Positions 26,644-34,973 of a DNA stretch of 64,000 nucleotides are shown in pieces. The notes under the pieces were generated by a model. The model saw only the letters and a program-made list of their open reading frames with translations. It made no database searches and was not told the origin of the DNA. Position 1 is the first letter of the stretch. The number at the start of each line of letters is the position of its first letter. Location of the stretch: the NCBI GenBank assembly GCA_025054775.1, contig JANWZA010000027.1, positions 1-64,000 on the forward strand. The letters run 5' to 3'. The DNA comes from Microscillaceae bacterium (GTDB lineage Bacteria > Bacteroidota > Bacteroidia > Cytophagales > Microscillaceae). A program made the translations under genes and the position numbers.

Positions 26644-27216
26644 ATGAAGATAGCTATGCTTAATCACAGCGAAGCCAACCCATGGAAAACGATTACCTCT
26701 AAGGTTGTATATGAAAACCCTTGGATACGCGTACAAGAGGATGAGGTGATAACTCCCGCAGGTAAACCTGGTATTTATGGTACAGTGCATTTCAAAAATA
26801 AAGCCCTTGGAATTGTGCCTCTGGATGCTGAAAATTACACCTATTTGGTTGGTCAGTATCGCTATCCGCTCAAAGAATACTCTTGGGAAATTCCTATGGG
26901 AGGTGGTAAACTGGATCAGGATATTCTACTCAATGCTCAACGCGAACTTAAAGAGGAGACGGGGTTAATTGCTCAGAAATGGACAAAAATAGCCCGTATT
27001 CACACCTCCAACTCCGTTACCGATGAAGAGAGCTTTGTCTTTTTGGCAGAAGAACTTACGCATAGCTATACTGAATTTGAGGAGACTGAAGTGCTAAAAA
27101 TTTGGCGCTTACCGCTTACCGAAGCTGTAGAAATGGTTATGAATAATCAAATTACTGACTCTATTTCAGTAGGAGGATTACTAAAGGTAGCTTTATTAAA
27201 GGGAATTAGGCTCTAA
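26644..27216 (+). CDS. Nudix hydrolase, ADP-ribose pyrophosphatase type
   Basis: Enzymes of this type cleave ADP-ribose or related nucleotide sugars. The 190-residue protein has the upstream block VGQYRYPLKEYSWEIPMGGG, normal for the ADP-ribose pyrophosphatase branch. The Nudix box follows (GGGKLDQDILLNAQ then RELKEETGL, about 78-101). The REUxEExGU core with its metal-binding Glu residues is intact, while the first Glu of the box appears as Gln. Substrate cannot be fixed from sequence alone. Its last 11 bases overlap, tail to tail, the end of the response-regulator gene on the other strand. Confidence 0.93.
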   Translation: MKIAMLNHSEANPWKTITSKVVYENPWIRVQEDEVITPAGKPGIYGTVHFKNKALGIVPLDAENYTYLVGQYRYPLKEYSWEIPMGGGKLDQDILLNAQRELKEETGLIAQKWTKIARIHTSNSVTDEESFVFLAEELTHSYTEFEETEVLKIWRLPLTEAVEMVMNNQITDSISVGGLLKVALLKGIRL

Positions 27217-28573
27217 TAAGTTGATATACTCTTTGCAGACCTCTGCGTTGAGTTATGATAGTGTTTATTTCGCGGGGTTCGTATCTTTCGGCGTTAGGCA
27301 AATGGGCTATAAAACTTTCAGAAGCAAGTATGTATGGCTCGTCAGTGAATTTATATGGCAGGGCCTGGGTAATATCTCCCCAAATATCGTAGGCAATTTG
27401 ACGCTTGGCAATACTTCCTGCTAAAATTTCACCGTGTTGAAGACTTAGACTAAAATGAAGTGTAGGTGCGCCGAGTAACTTTTTAGTAGTGGCAAAAGTA
27501 ATAATTTGATTTTTTATCTCTATGGCAAATTGTAACAAAAGTGTATTGTGGGCATTGTTCTCCTCCTTTTGTAGATGTGTACTGCAGATGTATTGGTGTG
27601 GTTGTGAACCAATACGTTCCAAATCATAACGGCGGCGAATATCGTCGAAAATTTCAAAGTAATTCCTAATTTCTTGGGCGGTTTTTTCAGCTCCTAAACG
27701 TGCTAGTATTGAACCTGTATCTTCAAATTGTACCACTAAAATTCCTACGCTTTCATAAAGTTTTACGTTCAAATCTTCTTTCTTTTGCAGGTTTTGGGTA
27801 ATACGTTTGGGCAAAATATATTCTATTAGGTTGATATAATCTTGTCCATCTACCACAATTTGTTGCACGATGGTAGGGGTAGAAGATTTTTCTGTAAGGG
27901 CTTGGTTCTCGGCTTTTAATGCTTGAATTTGGGCTAAAAGTTGGGCTTTTTCTCGCTCAAGTTCAAGTAATTTCTCGTTAAGAATTTCAGTGCCTACTTT
28001 TTGAGTGTTAGCAATTTTTTGAGCTAATTCCTCTCGCTCTTGTAACAAGATTTCTTTTTCGCGTTGTATTTTTTCTAAATTCAAGGCAAGCAGTTCTTTA
28101 TCTTTTCTAATTTCAAAGAGCTGATTTTCAAGTGCTTGCTTTTCTTTTTGAAGTTCTTTGTAAAGGTAAGTAATGCTTTGTTCTTGCTTATTTCGTGCGG
28201 CTCCTAAAATAGTCTCCAGACATTCGTAAAGTTCTTGTCTTTGAATAGGCTTTTGCAAGCAAGGAAAATCTTTAAGTTGGTTTTTGGTTTGGTAGTCAGG
28301 TACAAAAAGTACAATCGGAATAAAAGAAGTATCTCTTACTGATTTGAGATTTTTAATAATATCAAATTCAGCGGCTTGGGCTGTTTCCCAATCTAAGAGT
28401 ATTATTTCAGGTTGTTTTTTTCGGGCAATAAGGATAGCGGTCTCTGCATTAGAGGCGTTCATGACATTGAAGCTAGCATTAATTGTATTTTCCTCCAAAT
28501 ATTCGAAAATGGTATGCAGGTTGTAAATATCTTTATCTGCAATTAAGATGCTGTATTTTGTGCTACTGTTCAT
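27206..28573 (-). CDS. Response regulator fused to a degenerate class III cyclase domain
   Basis: The 455-residue protein starts with a receiver domain (about 6-125): an acidic pair in IADKD, a phosphoacceptor Asp in ILLDWE (about 59) and a Lys in CLQKPI are all present. A long coiled coil (about 135-235) leads to a C-terminal adenylate/guanylate cyclase-type domain (about 270-455) with AYDIWGDITQ and FSLSLQHGEILAGSI as landmarks. Both metal-binding Asp positions look lost: the first block reads ILVVQFEDTGS instead of LFADxxGFT, and the second ERIGSQPHQYI instead of the K-TIGDAYM type. It probably signals by protein contact rather than cyclic nucleotide synthesis. It follows the TPR kinase-like gene by 58 bases, likely one operon. 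Confidence 0.85.
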   Translation of the reverse strand: MNSSTKYSILIADKDIYNLHTIFEYLEENTINASFNVMNASNAETAILIARKKQPEIILLDWETAQAAEFDIIKNLKSVRDTSFIPIVLFVPDYQTKNQLKDFPCLQKPIQRQELYECLETILGAARNKQEQSITYLYKELQKEKQALENQLFEIRKDKELLALNLEKIQREKEILLQEREELAQKIANTQKVGTEILNEKLLELEREKAQLLAQIQALKAENQALTEKSSTPTIVQQIVVDGQDYINLIEYILPKRITQNLQKKEDLNVKLYESVGILVVQFEDTGSILARLGAEKTAQEIRNYFEIFDDIRRRYDLERIGSQPHQYICSTHLQKEENNAHNTLLLQFAIEIKNQIITFATTKKLLGAPTLHFSLSLQHGEILAGSIAKRQIAYDIWGDITQALPYKFTDEPYILASESFIAHLPNAERYEPREINTIITQRRGLQRVYQLIRA

Positions 28574-28631
28574 GTTTTATTTAAAGATTTGCAATAACAG
28601 TCTGCTGTTCTCATCTTTATTTTGATAGTGC

Positions 28632-31313
28632 CTAAATACGTGCCAATTTATTAAATTTTTTTTCGTCAAGGTAATAAATAGCTTGCTCTACGGCTCTTTT
28701 CCAAGCAATTATTACTTTATCATCGGACTGAACTTTGCTAATAAGAGCTTTAATGGCTGTAATCTCGTAATATTCCAAACTTGCTAATTCAAACAGAAAA
28801 GGTTTTAGATATTCTTTATGCTCAGGTTTGAAAGCCATTACGAGGTCATCAATGTTAGTTAAGTCTAGTTCACGTTTGGGCACTTGAGTTTCTTGGGTTG
28901 TTGATTGTTCCTCTTTTGCTGTGGTAGGTATTTCAGTGCTGATGGTGCGTTCTAAAAGCTCAAGTTTGTTTCTAAAATCTTCGGCTAATTCCTGCTCTGT
29001 ACGTTTTTTTCCTGCCTCTATTTCGCTAAATAGTATAGTTTTATAGTCCAAGTCTTCCATAGATTTGGCTTCTAGAAGGGTAAAGTAAAAAGTTGTCCCT
29101 AATTCTTTATGGGAACTCACGCTTACTTTGCCGCCATGTGCTTCAATCATAAGTTTATTGTAAACTAAACTTAACCCTAAGGGACGTGCCTCTTCGGGGG
29201 GAAATTTCTCAAAAACAAGTGGTATAAGATTCTCGGGGATTACTGCACCGTTATCTTCTATACTAATTTTAAGAAAATCCTGTTCATTTTCTTTCACGGG
29301 AATAGCGTCAAATTTAAGAATAGCACCTTTAGGGGGAGCGTACTTAATCGTATTACTAATAAAGTTAAGTATTACTTTTTCTAAGATTTGCCTATCATAT
29401 TGGGCGTAATAAAATGATTTTACGTTATTTTCTACATAGATTTGTTTTTCACGAAGGAGCGTATCATAGGTTTCAATTGCTTTTTTAATGGTTTTGTATA
29501 CTGAAAGGTTTTCTTTGAAGATATGTATTTTAGGCTGATGGTCTAGTTTGTTTACATCTAGAATATCTGTAACCCATTGAAGCAATTGCTTGCTGGTTTC
29601 GTGGACGAGTGGTCGGTTAAGAGGCTCGTTTTCAGATATTTCAACAAGATTAGAAAGAGGAGTTTGCAAGTCTTCGGCAATCATTTGTGTCATTGCCAAA
29701 TGTTGTTGCTTGGCTTCATCTAATTGTGAAATGGTTTGGGCTAGTTGCTTATCTTTTTGGTTAATAAGTTCTTTTTGTTCACGAATTTCGGTTTCTTGCC
29801 TGCTAATGCGTTGAGTAGAGAGCAAAAGTTTGTTCTTGTGGTAGTCTATAATTTTTTGGTTTCTTAGGTGTTTACGAAAGAACCAAAAAGCCAACAAGAT
29901 GAAGAGTGCAGCCAAGGCAGTAATCCAAATCCATTGGATATTTTGGCGTTGTTGTGCTTCTAGGATTTGTGCATTTTGAGCAGCTTTTAGCGAATTGATT
30001 TGGAGGATACGCTCTTTTTTTTCTTTCTGCAAATCGGCAATTAGTATATCTTTTTGAAGCAGGCGAATGGAGTCCTCTTGTTGTTGGAGTCGTGCTTTAG
30101 CTTGTAGCATTTCCAAATAGCTAATACGTTTATTTTTGGCAAGATTTTCAAGGGCGAGTTTTTGTTTTTCTAGATTGAGTAAGGCAATACGTTGGCTGTC
30201 AGACAGGTTAGCTTCTTGGTTTTTGTCTATGGCTTGGGCATTAGCAAGTTTTTTTATGTTTTTGGCTTGGTTGAGTTTTTGGGTGTAGGCTTCTGCTAAT
30301 TTTTGATATTCTTGTTGTTTGCTTTTGTCGTTGTTTTGTTGTGCAAGTTCTTTCAAGTTATTAAAACTTTTCACAATTTTTTCCAAAGGTTCAATAGCTT
30401 GTACGAGGTCATTTTCTATGGTGCGGTCTTTCAAAGCGATAAAAGCTTGAAAGTAATATTCCAACGCTTTGCTATTTTCGTTCTTTTTATCTTGATAGGT
30501 TTGTCCTATTGTCATAAGGCTTTTAGCCAAGTTGGCTCTATCTTCTAAGTTTTCATATTGTGGTAAAGTTTTTTGGTAATATGCGATGGCATTATCCCAG
30601 TCGCCTTTTTTTTCGTATGTTTCAGCTACTTGTTCGTACAGGTTAGCCAATCGTTGGCAATAATGTGTAGAGTTGCCTAAAAAGTCTTTGTAAGGATTTT
30701 TTTCATAGAAAGCAATAACTTTAAGGTATTTTTCTAAGGCTTCTTCATGCTTATTTTGTAGAGTTAGCCGTTTCGCTTCTACCCATTCGGTATCTATCAT
30801 TCCTTTGGGGTAGTTAGCGTCTTCATTCACAATGCGTGCCTGCCGAAGGTACTCGTCTGTTTTATTTGGGTTTTTATCTGCATGTATCCACGCCATTAGG
30901 TTGAGACAGTCAGCTACTTGCTCTTTTTGTACTAGCTGTTGATACAAGATGTAGGCTTCTTGAATGGTTGTAATGGCTTGTTCGTTATTTGCTTGGTAAA
31001 GGTTTAGGTAAGCAAGATGAGATAGCCCGAGTGCTAAATATTTTTCATTTTCTAAATCACGCGCAAGGGCTATGCTTTGCTGGGCATATTCTATAGCTTT
31101 GGGTCTAGCATTGCTAAAGTATAGCTGTGAAAGTTGGTACAATAAGATAATTTTGTTGGTATCTTTGGGAGCAGTCAATAACTGATTTTCCAAGCTAACA
31201 ATTCGGCTTGCTTTGGTTTGTGTTTGAGCAAAACCAGCCCATTGACTTGCACAAAGGCACCATATTATAGGAAAAAGCCTGACAGATAACTGCGGTTTGT
31301 AACCTTGTCGCAT
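28632..31313 (-). CDS. TPR sensor protein with histidine-kinase fold but no phosphoacceptor His
   Basis: The 893-residue protein has a signal peptide (about 10-29), a periplasmic tetratricopeptide array (about 35-335, repeats such as QVAETYEKKGDWDNAIAYYQKTL, shown in part), a coiled coil, and a membrane helix (WIWITALAALFILLAFWFF, about 464-482). A second coiled coil leads to a DHp-like region. There the H-box reads MIAEDLQTPLSNL, with Glu547 where family members have His (IAHDLRSPL type). The ATPase-like domain keeps an N-box (NFISNTIKYA) and a weak G1 (EDNGAVIP), with PLGLSLVYN for G2. A C-terminal extension of about 150 residues has no domain I recognise. Autophosphorylation in the usual way is impossible; a pseudokinase sensor is inferred. 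Confidence 0.88.
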   Translation of the reverse strand: MRQGYKPQLSVRLFPIIWCLCASQWAGFAQTQTKASRIVSLENQLLTAPKDTNKIILLYQLSQLYFSNARPKAIEYAQQSIALARDLENEKYLALGLSHLAYLNLYQANNEQAITTIQEAYILYQQLVQKEQVADCLNLMAWIHADKNPNKTDEYLRQARIVNEDANYPKGMIDTEWVEAKRLTLQNKHEEALEKYLKVIAFYEKNPYKDFLGNSTHYCQRLANLYEQVAETYEKKGDWDNAIAYYQKTLPQYENLEDRANLAKSLMTIGQTYQDKKNENSKALEYYFQAFIALKDRTIENDLVQAIEPLEKIVKSFNNLKELAQQNNDKSKQQEYQKLAEAYTQKLNQAKNIKKLANAQAIDKNQEANLSDSQRIALLNLEKQKLALENLAKNKRISYLEMLQAKARLQQQEDSIRLLQKDILIADLQKEKKERILQINSLKAAQNAQILEAQQRQNIQWIWITALAALFILLAFWFFRKHLRNQKIIDYHKNKLLLSTQRISRQETEIREQKELINQKDKQLAQTISQLDEAKQQHLAMTQMIAEDLQTPLSNLVEISENEPLNRPLVHETSKQLLQWVTDILDVNKLDHQPKIHIFKENLSVYKTIKKAIETYDTLLREKQIYVENNVKSFYYAQYDRQILEKVILNFISNTIKYAPPKGAILKFDAIPVKENEQDFLKISIEDNGAVIPENLIPLVFEKFPPEEARPLGLSLVYNKLMIEAHGGKVSVSSHKELGTTFYFTLLEAKSMEDLDYKTILFSEIEAGKKRTEQELAEDFRNKLELLERTISTEIPTTAKEEQSTTQETQVPKRELDLTNIDDLVMAFKPEHKEYLKPFLFELASLEYYEITAIKALISKVQSDDKVIIAWKRAVEQAIYYLDEKKFNKLARI

Positions 31314-31400
31314 ACTTTTATTTTCTTAAGCTCCCTTCAGTAGATTTTGACCCCAATTAAGAAAGATGGGTATTTTATATGTAAAGACAATTTTTGTGTT

Positions 31401-31408
31401 CAAAGATA
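31401..31408 (-). promoter_or_regulatory. -7 element before the TPR pseudokinase operon
   Basis: The minus strand reads TATCTTTG, matching TAnnTTTG, about 90 bases before the ATG at 31313. Confidence 0.5.
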
Positions 31409-31456
31409 ACATCAAGCTATTCAAAATTATTCAGCGTTTAATCTTGTATTTAATCT

Positions 31457-31464
31457 TAATTTTG
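31457..31464 (+). promoter_or_regulatory. -7 element before the 132-residue protein
   Basis: TAATTTTG (TAnnTTTG) lies 36 bases before the ATG at 31500, back to back with the promoter of the TPR pseudokinase. Confidence 0.45.
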
Positions 31465-31499
31465 ATTGCAATAATACGCAAAAAACTTTTATTTCAATT

Positions 31500-31898
31500 A
31501 TGTTGAAAAAAATAGTCATTTTATTTGTTGCTTTGGGTTTAGTTTCACCTTTTGTGCTTTTGAGCGATCTTTATCCTTTCTTTCGATTAGGTATGTTTGC
31601 CGAACCCGTGCAATACATTCCACAAACAGAATACTTTTTGATTGAATATCAAACCTCACACAATCAACTTTTTCAACCCTTTCAAACAGCTCAAATGGGC
31701 TTTGAAGATAGTCATTTTCAATATATCCTACGTTATTATGTTTATCAAAAGCAAGCATTAAAGCTACTGCAAATCCTAAACCAAAAACAGAAAAAAAATA
31801 ACCTGTCAATAAAGCAATGGCGAATAAAACGCATTGTGATACATAAGAAAAAACAAAAAAAAGATACCACTTTGATATTAAATTGGCAAACTCCTTGA
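31500..31898 (+). CDS. Membrane-anchored hypothetical protein, 132 residues
   Basis: The protein begins with one hydrophobic segment (KKIVILFVALGLVSPFVLL, about 3-21) directly followed by SDLYPFFRLGMFAEP. It then has a region of mixed strands and a very basic C-terminus (KQWRIKRIVIHKKKQKK). It is not assigned to a known function. It stands divergent to the TPR pseudokinase and just before a PAS histidine kinase, 86 bases away on the same strand. A 139-codon frame on the opposite strand overlaps nearly all of it; the plus-strand frame is preferred because of its promoter and its signal-anchor sequence. Confidence 0.6.
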   Translation: MLKKIVILFVALGLVSPFVLLSDLYPFFRLGMFAEPVQYIPQTEYFLIEYQTSHNQLFQPFQTAQMGFEDSHFQYILRYYVYQKQALKLLQILNQKQKKNNLSIKQWRIKRIVIHKKKQKKDTTLILNWQTP

Positions 31899-31983
31899 CT
31901 TGAGATTCAAAATAAGTAGTTCTAAATTTTTTCAAATCGTTGAAATATGCTAATTTTACAGCCGAACCCTATTGTCCAACACG

Positions 31984-33516
31984 ATGAGTAATAACTTTCT
32001 ATCTTTGGAATTGTCAAGTGAGATGCATTGTATTGTGGATAAGGCTCTGCACATTGTTTATGTTAATCCTGCATTTTGTAGCGTTATTCCTACCGAATTT
32101 AGCCAAAAAAAGATAGAAAGACACAATTTCTTGCAAATTGTGGTAAGCAAGGAGCGAGATAATGTAAAACAATTTTTTCAAAATTTACAAGCAGGCAAAG
32201 TGCATTACTTCAAATGTGAAATATGTAATACGCTCAATGATGTAGTTTTTTTTAATGCCAAAGTTTTTTTAGATAATGCTACACAATATTACCACATAGT
32301 AGGGCAAATTCAGCTAGAACGTGAAAACACACTAGCGCGCTTCAAACGCTTTTTTGATTTATCACTACTCAATATGATGGTAGTATTAGATGCACAAGGT
32401 AAGTTCGTGTTGGCTAACAAAGGGTTTCTTGATATAATGGGCTTTGAATGGCAGGACGTACAACAATCTTTTATATCAGACATTGTTCACCAAGAAGAGC
32501 AAGAGGAGCTTAAGAACTTTATTATAAGCCTGAAAGACATTGAAGGGCAGGTACGTACCATCATCTCACGATGTATAACGAAAACTAAGGGCTTCCGTTG
32601 GATTTCATGGCGATTCTTATTTATCAAAGAATATTTTTATGCTACTGCCAACGATATTACGGAAATTAAACTGCAGGAAATTGAAATTCAGTCCCTTCTT
32701 AAAAAAACTATCAGCCTTAACCAAACCTTAGAGTCTCAAAACGAGGAACTTACCCAAAAAGAAGAAGAACTGCGACGTATGGTATTTGACCTACAACGCA
32801 CCTTAGAAGAATTAGAACAGCGAAATTTTGAATTAGACCAATTTGTCTACAAAACCTCTCACGACCTTCGCGCTCCGCTTACCTCTATTTTGGGCCTAGT
32901 GAATATCGCTAAAATTGACAACCAAGATATAAACAGACTGATGGAGTACTTTAATATGATAGAAAAAAGTACCCAAAAGTTAGAGCAATTTATCAACTCT
33001 ATGCTTGAATACCTTAAAGCTGGAAGGAGCGAAGCCCAAAGTCAAAAAATAGATTTTTACGAACTGGTAAATAGTTGCTTGGAAGACCTAAAATATATCA
33101 AAAATGCTAACAGACTCCATACCACTATTACCTCCGAAGGTGTACCTAATTTTTACAGTGACTATCTTCGGCTCAAAATTATCTTTAACAATATCATTTC
33201 TAATGCCGTTAAATATCAGTTAGACAGAGGAGAACTGATTAAAAGTTATCTCCAAATTCATTTGGATTTTACTAATCCTGCACAAGCTACCATTACCTTT
33301 GAGGACAATGGCATTGGAATAGAGGAAGCTTATTTAAGCAAAGTATTTGACATGTTTTTTAGAGCCACTGAAAAGTCTGATGGCTCAGGGCTGGGTATGT
33401 ACATCGTGAAACAAACCGTGCATAAACTCAATGGGACTATTCAAATTAAAAGCCGATATGGCGAAGGTACAAAAATTACTCTTGTAATCCCTAATAGCCT
33501 GCCCCAAAATGAATAG
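31984..33516 (+). CDS. PAS-domain sensor histidine kinase
   Basis: This cytoplasmic kinase has no membrane segment. It has two PAS-like domains (about 5-105, HCIVDKALHIVYVNPAF; and about 117-230, MMVVLDAQGKFVLANKGFLD), then a coiled coil (about 232-285). The DHp domain has the H-box YKTSHDLRAPLTSILGL (His293), and the ATPase domain has ISNAVKYQ, EDNGIGIEE and GSGLGMYIV. All motifs are intact. An upstream TTG at 31972 is possible, but the ATG at 31984 is the better start. Its last 8 bases overlap the start of an alpha/beta hydrolase gene, so the two are translationally coupled. Confidence 0.92.
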   Translation: MSNNFLSLELSSEMHCIVDKALHIVYVNPAFCSVIPTEFSQKKIERHNFLQIVVSKERDNVKQFFQNLQAGKVHYFKCEICNTLNDVVFFNAKVFLDNATQYYHIVGQIQLERENTLARFKRFFDLSLLNMMVVLDAQGKFVLANKGFLDIMGFEWQDVQQSFISDIVHQEEQEELKNFIISLKDIEGQVRTIISRCITKTKGFRWISWRFLFIKEYFYATANDITEIKLQEIEIQSLLKKTISLNQTLESQNEELTQKEEELRRMVFDLQRTLEELEQRNFELDQFVYKTSHDLRAPLTSILGLVNIAKIDNQDINRLMEYFNMIEKSTQKLEQFINSMLEYLKAGRSEAQSQKIDFYELVNSCLEDLKYIKNANRLHTTITSEGVPNFYSDYLRLKIIFNNIISNAVKYQLDRGELIKSYLQIHLDFTNPAQATITFEDNGIGIEEAYLSKVFDMFFRATEKSDGSGLGMYIVKQTVHKLNGTIQIKSRYGEGTKITLVIPNSLPQNE

Positions 33517-34387
33517 TGTTGTTTTTCCCACTTATCATTTTTCTATGCGTGAAGGGGTAAGAATTGCTTACATTGATACCTCCTTGCCTGAAGACCCTAG
33601 CCAAAAACCTACAATTATTTGGGTACATGGTATTACGAGCCAAGCCCTTATATGGGAAAAAAATATCATAGTTCTACGAGAATTTTGCCGTTGTGTTGCC
33701 CTCGACCTGCCAGGACACGGAAGTTCAGAGAAAGGATTATATGAATATTCTCTGCAATTCTATGGGCAAAGTATCTTACAACTCTTGGAACACCTTAAAC
33801 TGTCTGAACCTGTTTATTTAGTAGCCCATTCTATGGGAGGGCAGATTGCCATAAAATTAGTAACGCAATATCCACAATTATTCCGAAAACTTATCCTTGT
33901 TGCCCCCGCAGGTTTTGAACCTTTTACAGAAAGCGAAAAGCTAATTTTAGCACAAATTACTGCCGACAGCGTGATAAGCCGCATACAATACTATAAGTTT
34001 ATACTTAATCTCAAAGATTACTTCTATGCCCTAAATGAAAAAGAATATCAAAAATTAGCCGAATTTAGCCGTACTTTTTATGATCTCGACCAAAATCCAT
34101 TCTTGCATCACCTTTTGGAGCGTTCTGTCAAAGCTATGCTTTATGAGCCAGTTTTGAAAGATTTACCCAAAATTAAAATCCCTACTTTAGTGTTTTTTGG
34201 CAAAAATGATAAACTTATCCCTAACCGACTATTCCACCCACATCTCACCACACAACAAATAGCTGAAAGTGCTTGCAAGCGTATTCGTAAATCTAAACTT
34301 ATACTTTATGACAAGTGTGGGCATTTCTTACAATATGAGCAACCTATTCCTTTTAATACTGACCTCTACCAATTTATTTTTGGGTAA
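33509..34387 (+). CDS. Alpha/beta hydrolase
   Basis: The 292-residue protein has the alpha/beta hydrolase fold. The oxyanion region is IIWVHGITSQALIWEKNI (about 33-50), the nucleophile elbow is AHSMGG (Ser near 111), an Asp lies in FFGKNDKLIP (about 232) and the catalytic His is in KCGHFLQYEQP (about 271). These fit the esterase/lipase group that includes BioH- and MhpC-like enzymes; the substrate is unknown. It overlaps the upstream PAS kinase gene by 8 bases, which suggests a functional link. Downstream, 37 bases after its stop, lies the remnant of an IS1-type element. Confidence 0.92.
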   Translation: MNSVVFPTYHFSMREGVRIAYIDTSLPEDPSQKPTIIWVHGITSQALIWEKNIIVLREFCRCVALDLPGHGSSEKGLYEYSLQFYGQSILQLLEHLKLSEPVYLVAHSMGGQIAIKLVTQYPQLFRKLILVAPAGFEPFTESEKLILAQITADSVISRIQYYKFILNLKDYFYALNEKEYQKLAEFSRTFYDLDQNPFLHHLLERSVKAMLYEPVLKDLPKIKIPTLVFFGKNDKLIPNRLFHPHLTTQQIAESACKRIRKSKLILYDKCGHFLQYEQPIPFNTDLYQFIFG

Positions 34388-34424
34388 TTCAAACTTCTGT
34401 CAGTAGGTATTAGAACAAAAGGCG

Positions 34425-34873
34425 TTGTTAAAATAGTATAGATAAATCATTATTCCACTTAAACATTAAAAGTTTAACTGAATAGACTAGCATATAAACA
34501 ACTTTAGAGTAACATCTAGTTTTCCTTCCTAATCGTGCTAAAAAATGACGAGAAAGACTATTATATCCTTCAACCGTAAACGTTCCGCTTTGGATTGTAT
34601 ATGTATACTCTGGCACAAATACTTCGTATGCTTTCCAATAAGCCGTACAAACCTCTCCCTTTATCTTCATTAATGCATCACGTTTTAGTTTTTCAGGTTT
34701 TCCTATATGTTCTACTGTAAAACGAAAACTGCAGTCTTTATTTAAATCGTTGTTTGCCTTTAGCTATACCATCTTTACAAAATTTTGTTGATTTGCATTT
34801 TGGACATCGTTCCATAGTTTCAGGGTTGTAGTAATTTTTTTGTAAAAATAATAAATCTATACAAAATTAACAA
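34425..34873. mobile_element. Deleted IS1-family insertion element (MITE-like remnant)
   Basis: The ends form imperfect inverted repeats. ttgttaa (34425-34431) and gtatagat (34436-34443) on the left match ttaacaa (34867-34873) and atctatac (34855-34862) on the right. Between them lies a shortened, frameshifted IS1-type transposase. About 449 bases remain, against roughly 700-800 in complete IS1 elements. No clear target-site duplication is seen. Confidence 0.75.
34428..34815 (-). pseudogene. IS1-family transposase remnant (InsA zinc finger plus InsB C-terminus)
   Basis: From the ATG at 34815 the frame reads MERCPKCKSTKFCKDGIAKG, the IS1 InsA-type zinc ribbon. It then hits a stop after KQRFK, where about two bases are missing (the expected Cys codon is lost). 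The next frame continues KDCSFRFTVEHIGKPEKL and passes directly to VCTAYWKAYEV and EGYNSLSRHFLARLGRKT, the C-terminal part of InsB. The middle of the transposase with the first catalytic Asp is deleted. The Asp expected in the TDYWKAY-type motif is Ala. The element cannot be active on its own. Confidence 0.85.
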
Positions 34874-34929
34874 TACCGACACTTTCTGCATAATTTAGAA
34901 TAAACAAGCAAGTTCTTGAAAAAACTTCG

Positions 34930-34937
34930 TACCTTTG
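34930..34937 (+). promoter_or_regulatory. -7 element before the acidic 132-residue protein
   Basis: TACCTTTG, a full TAnnTTTG match, lies 36 bases before the ATG at 34974. It overlaps an in-frame TTG at 34935, which is therefore not the start codon. It lies 56 bases outside the IS remnant. Confidence 0.6.
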
Positions 34938-34973
34938 TGGCAAATATTTTATTTACATTTTTTCTTAACATTT

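Noticed and set aside
31516-31935. 139-codon minus-strand frame opposite the 132-residue protein
   Set aside because: The plus-strand frame has a -7 element, a lysine-led signal-anchor and sensible layout; the minus-strand frame has none of these.
34416-34882. Target-site duplication around the IS1 remnant
   Set aside because: The bases outside the two ends (caaaaggcg and taccgacac) do not match, so no duplication can be claimed.
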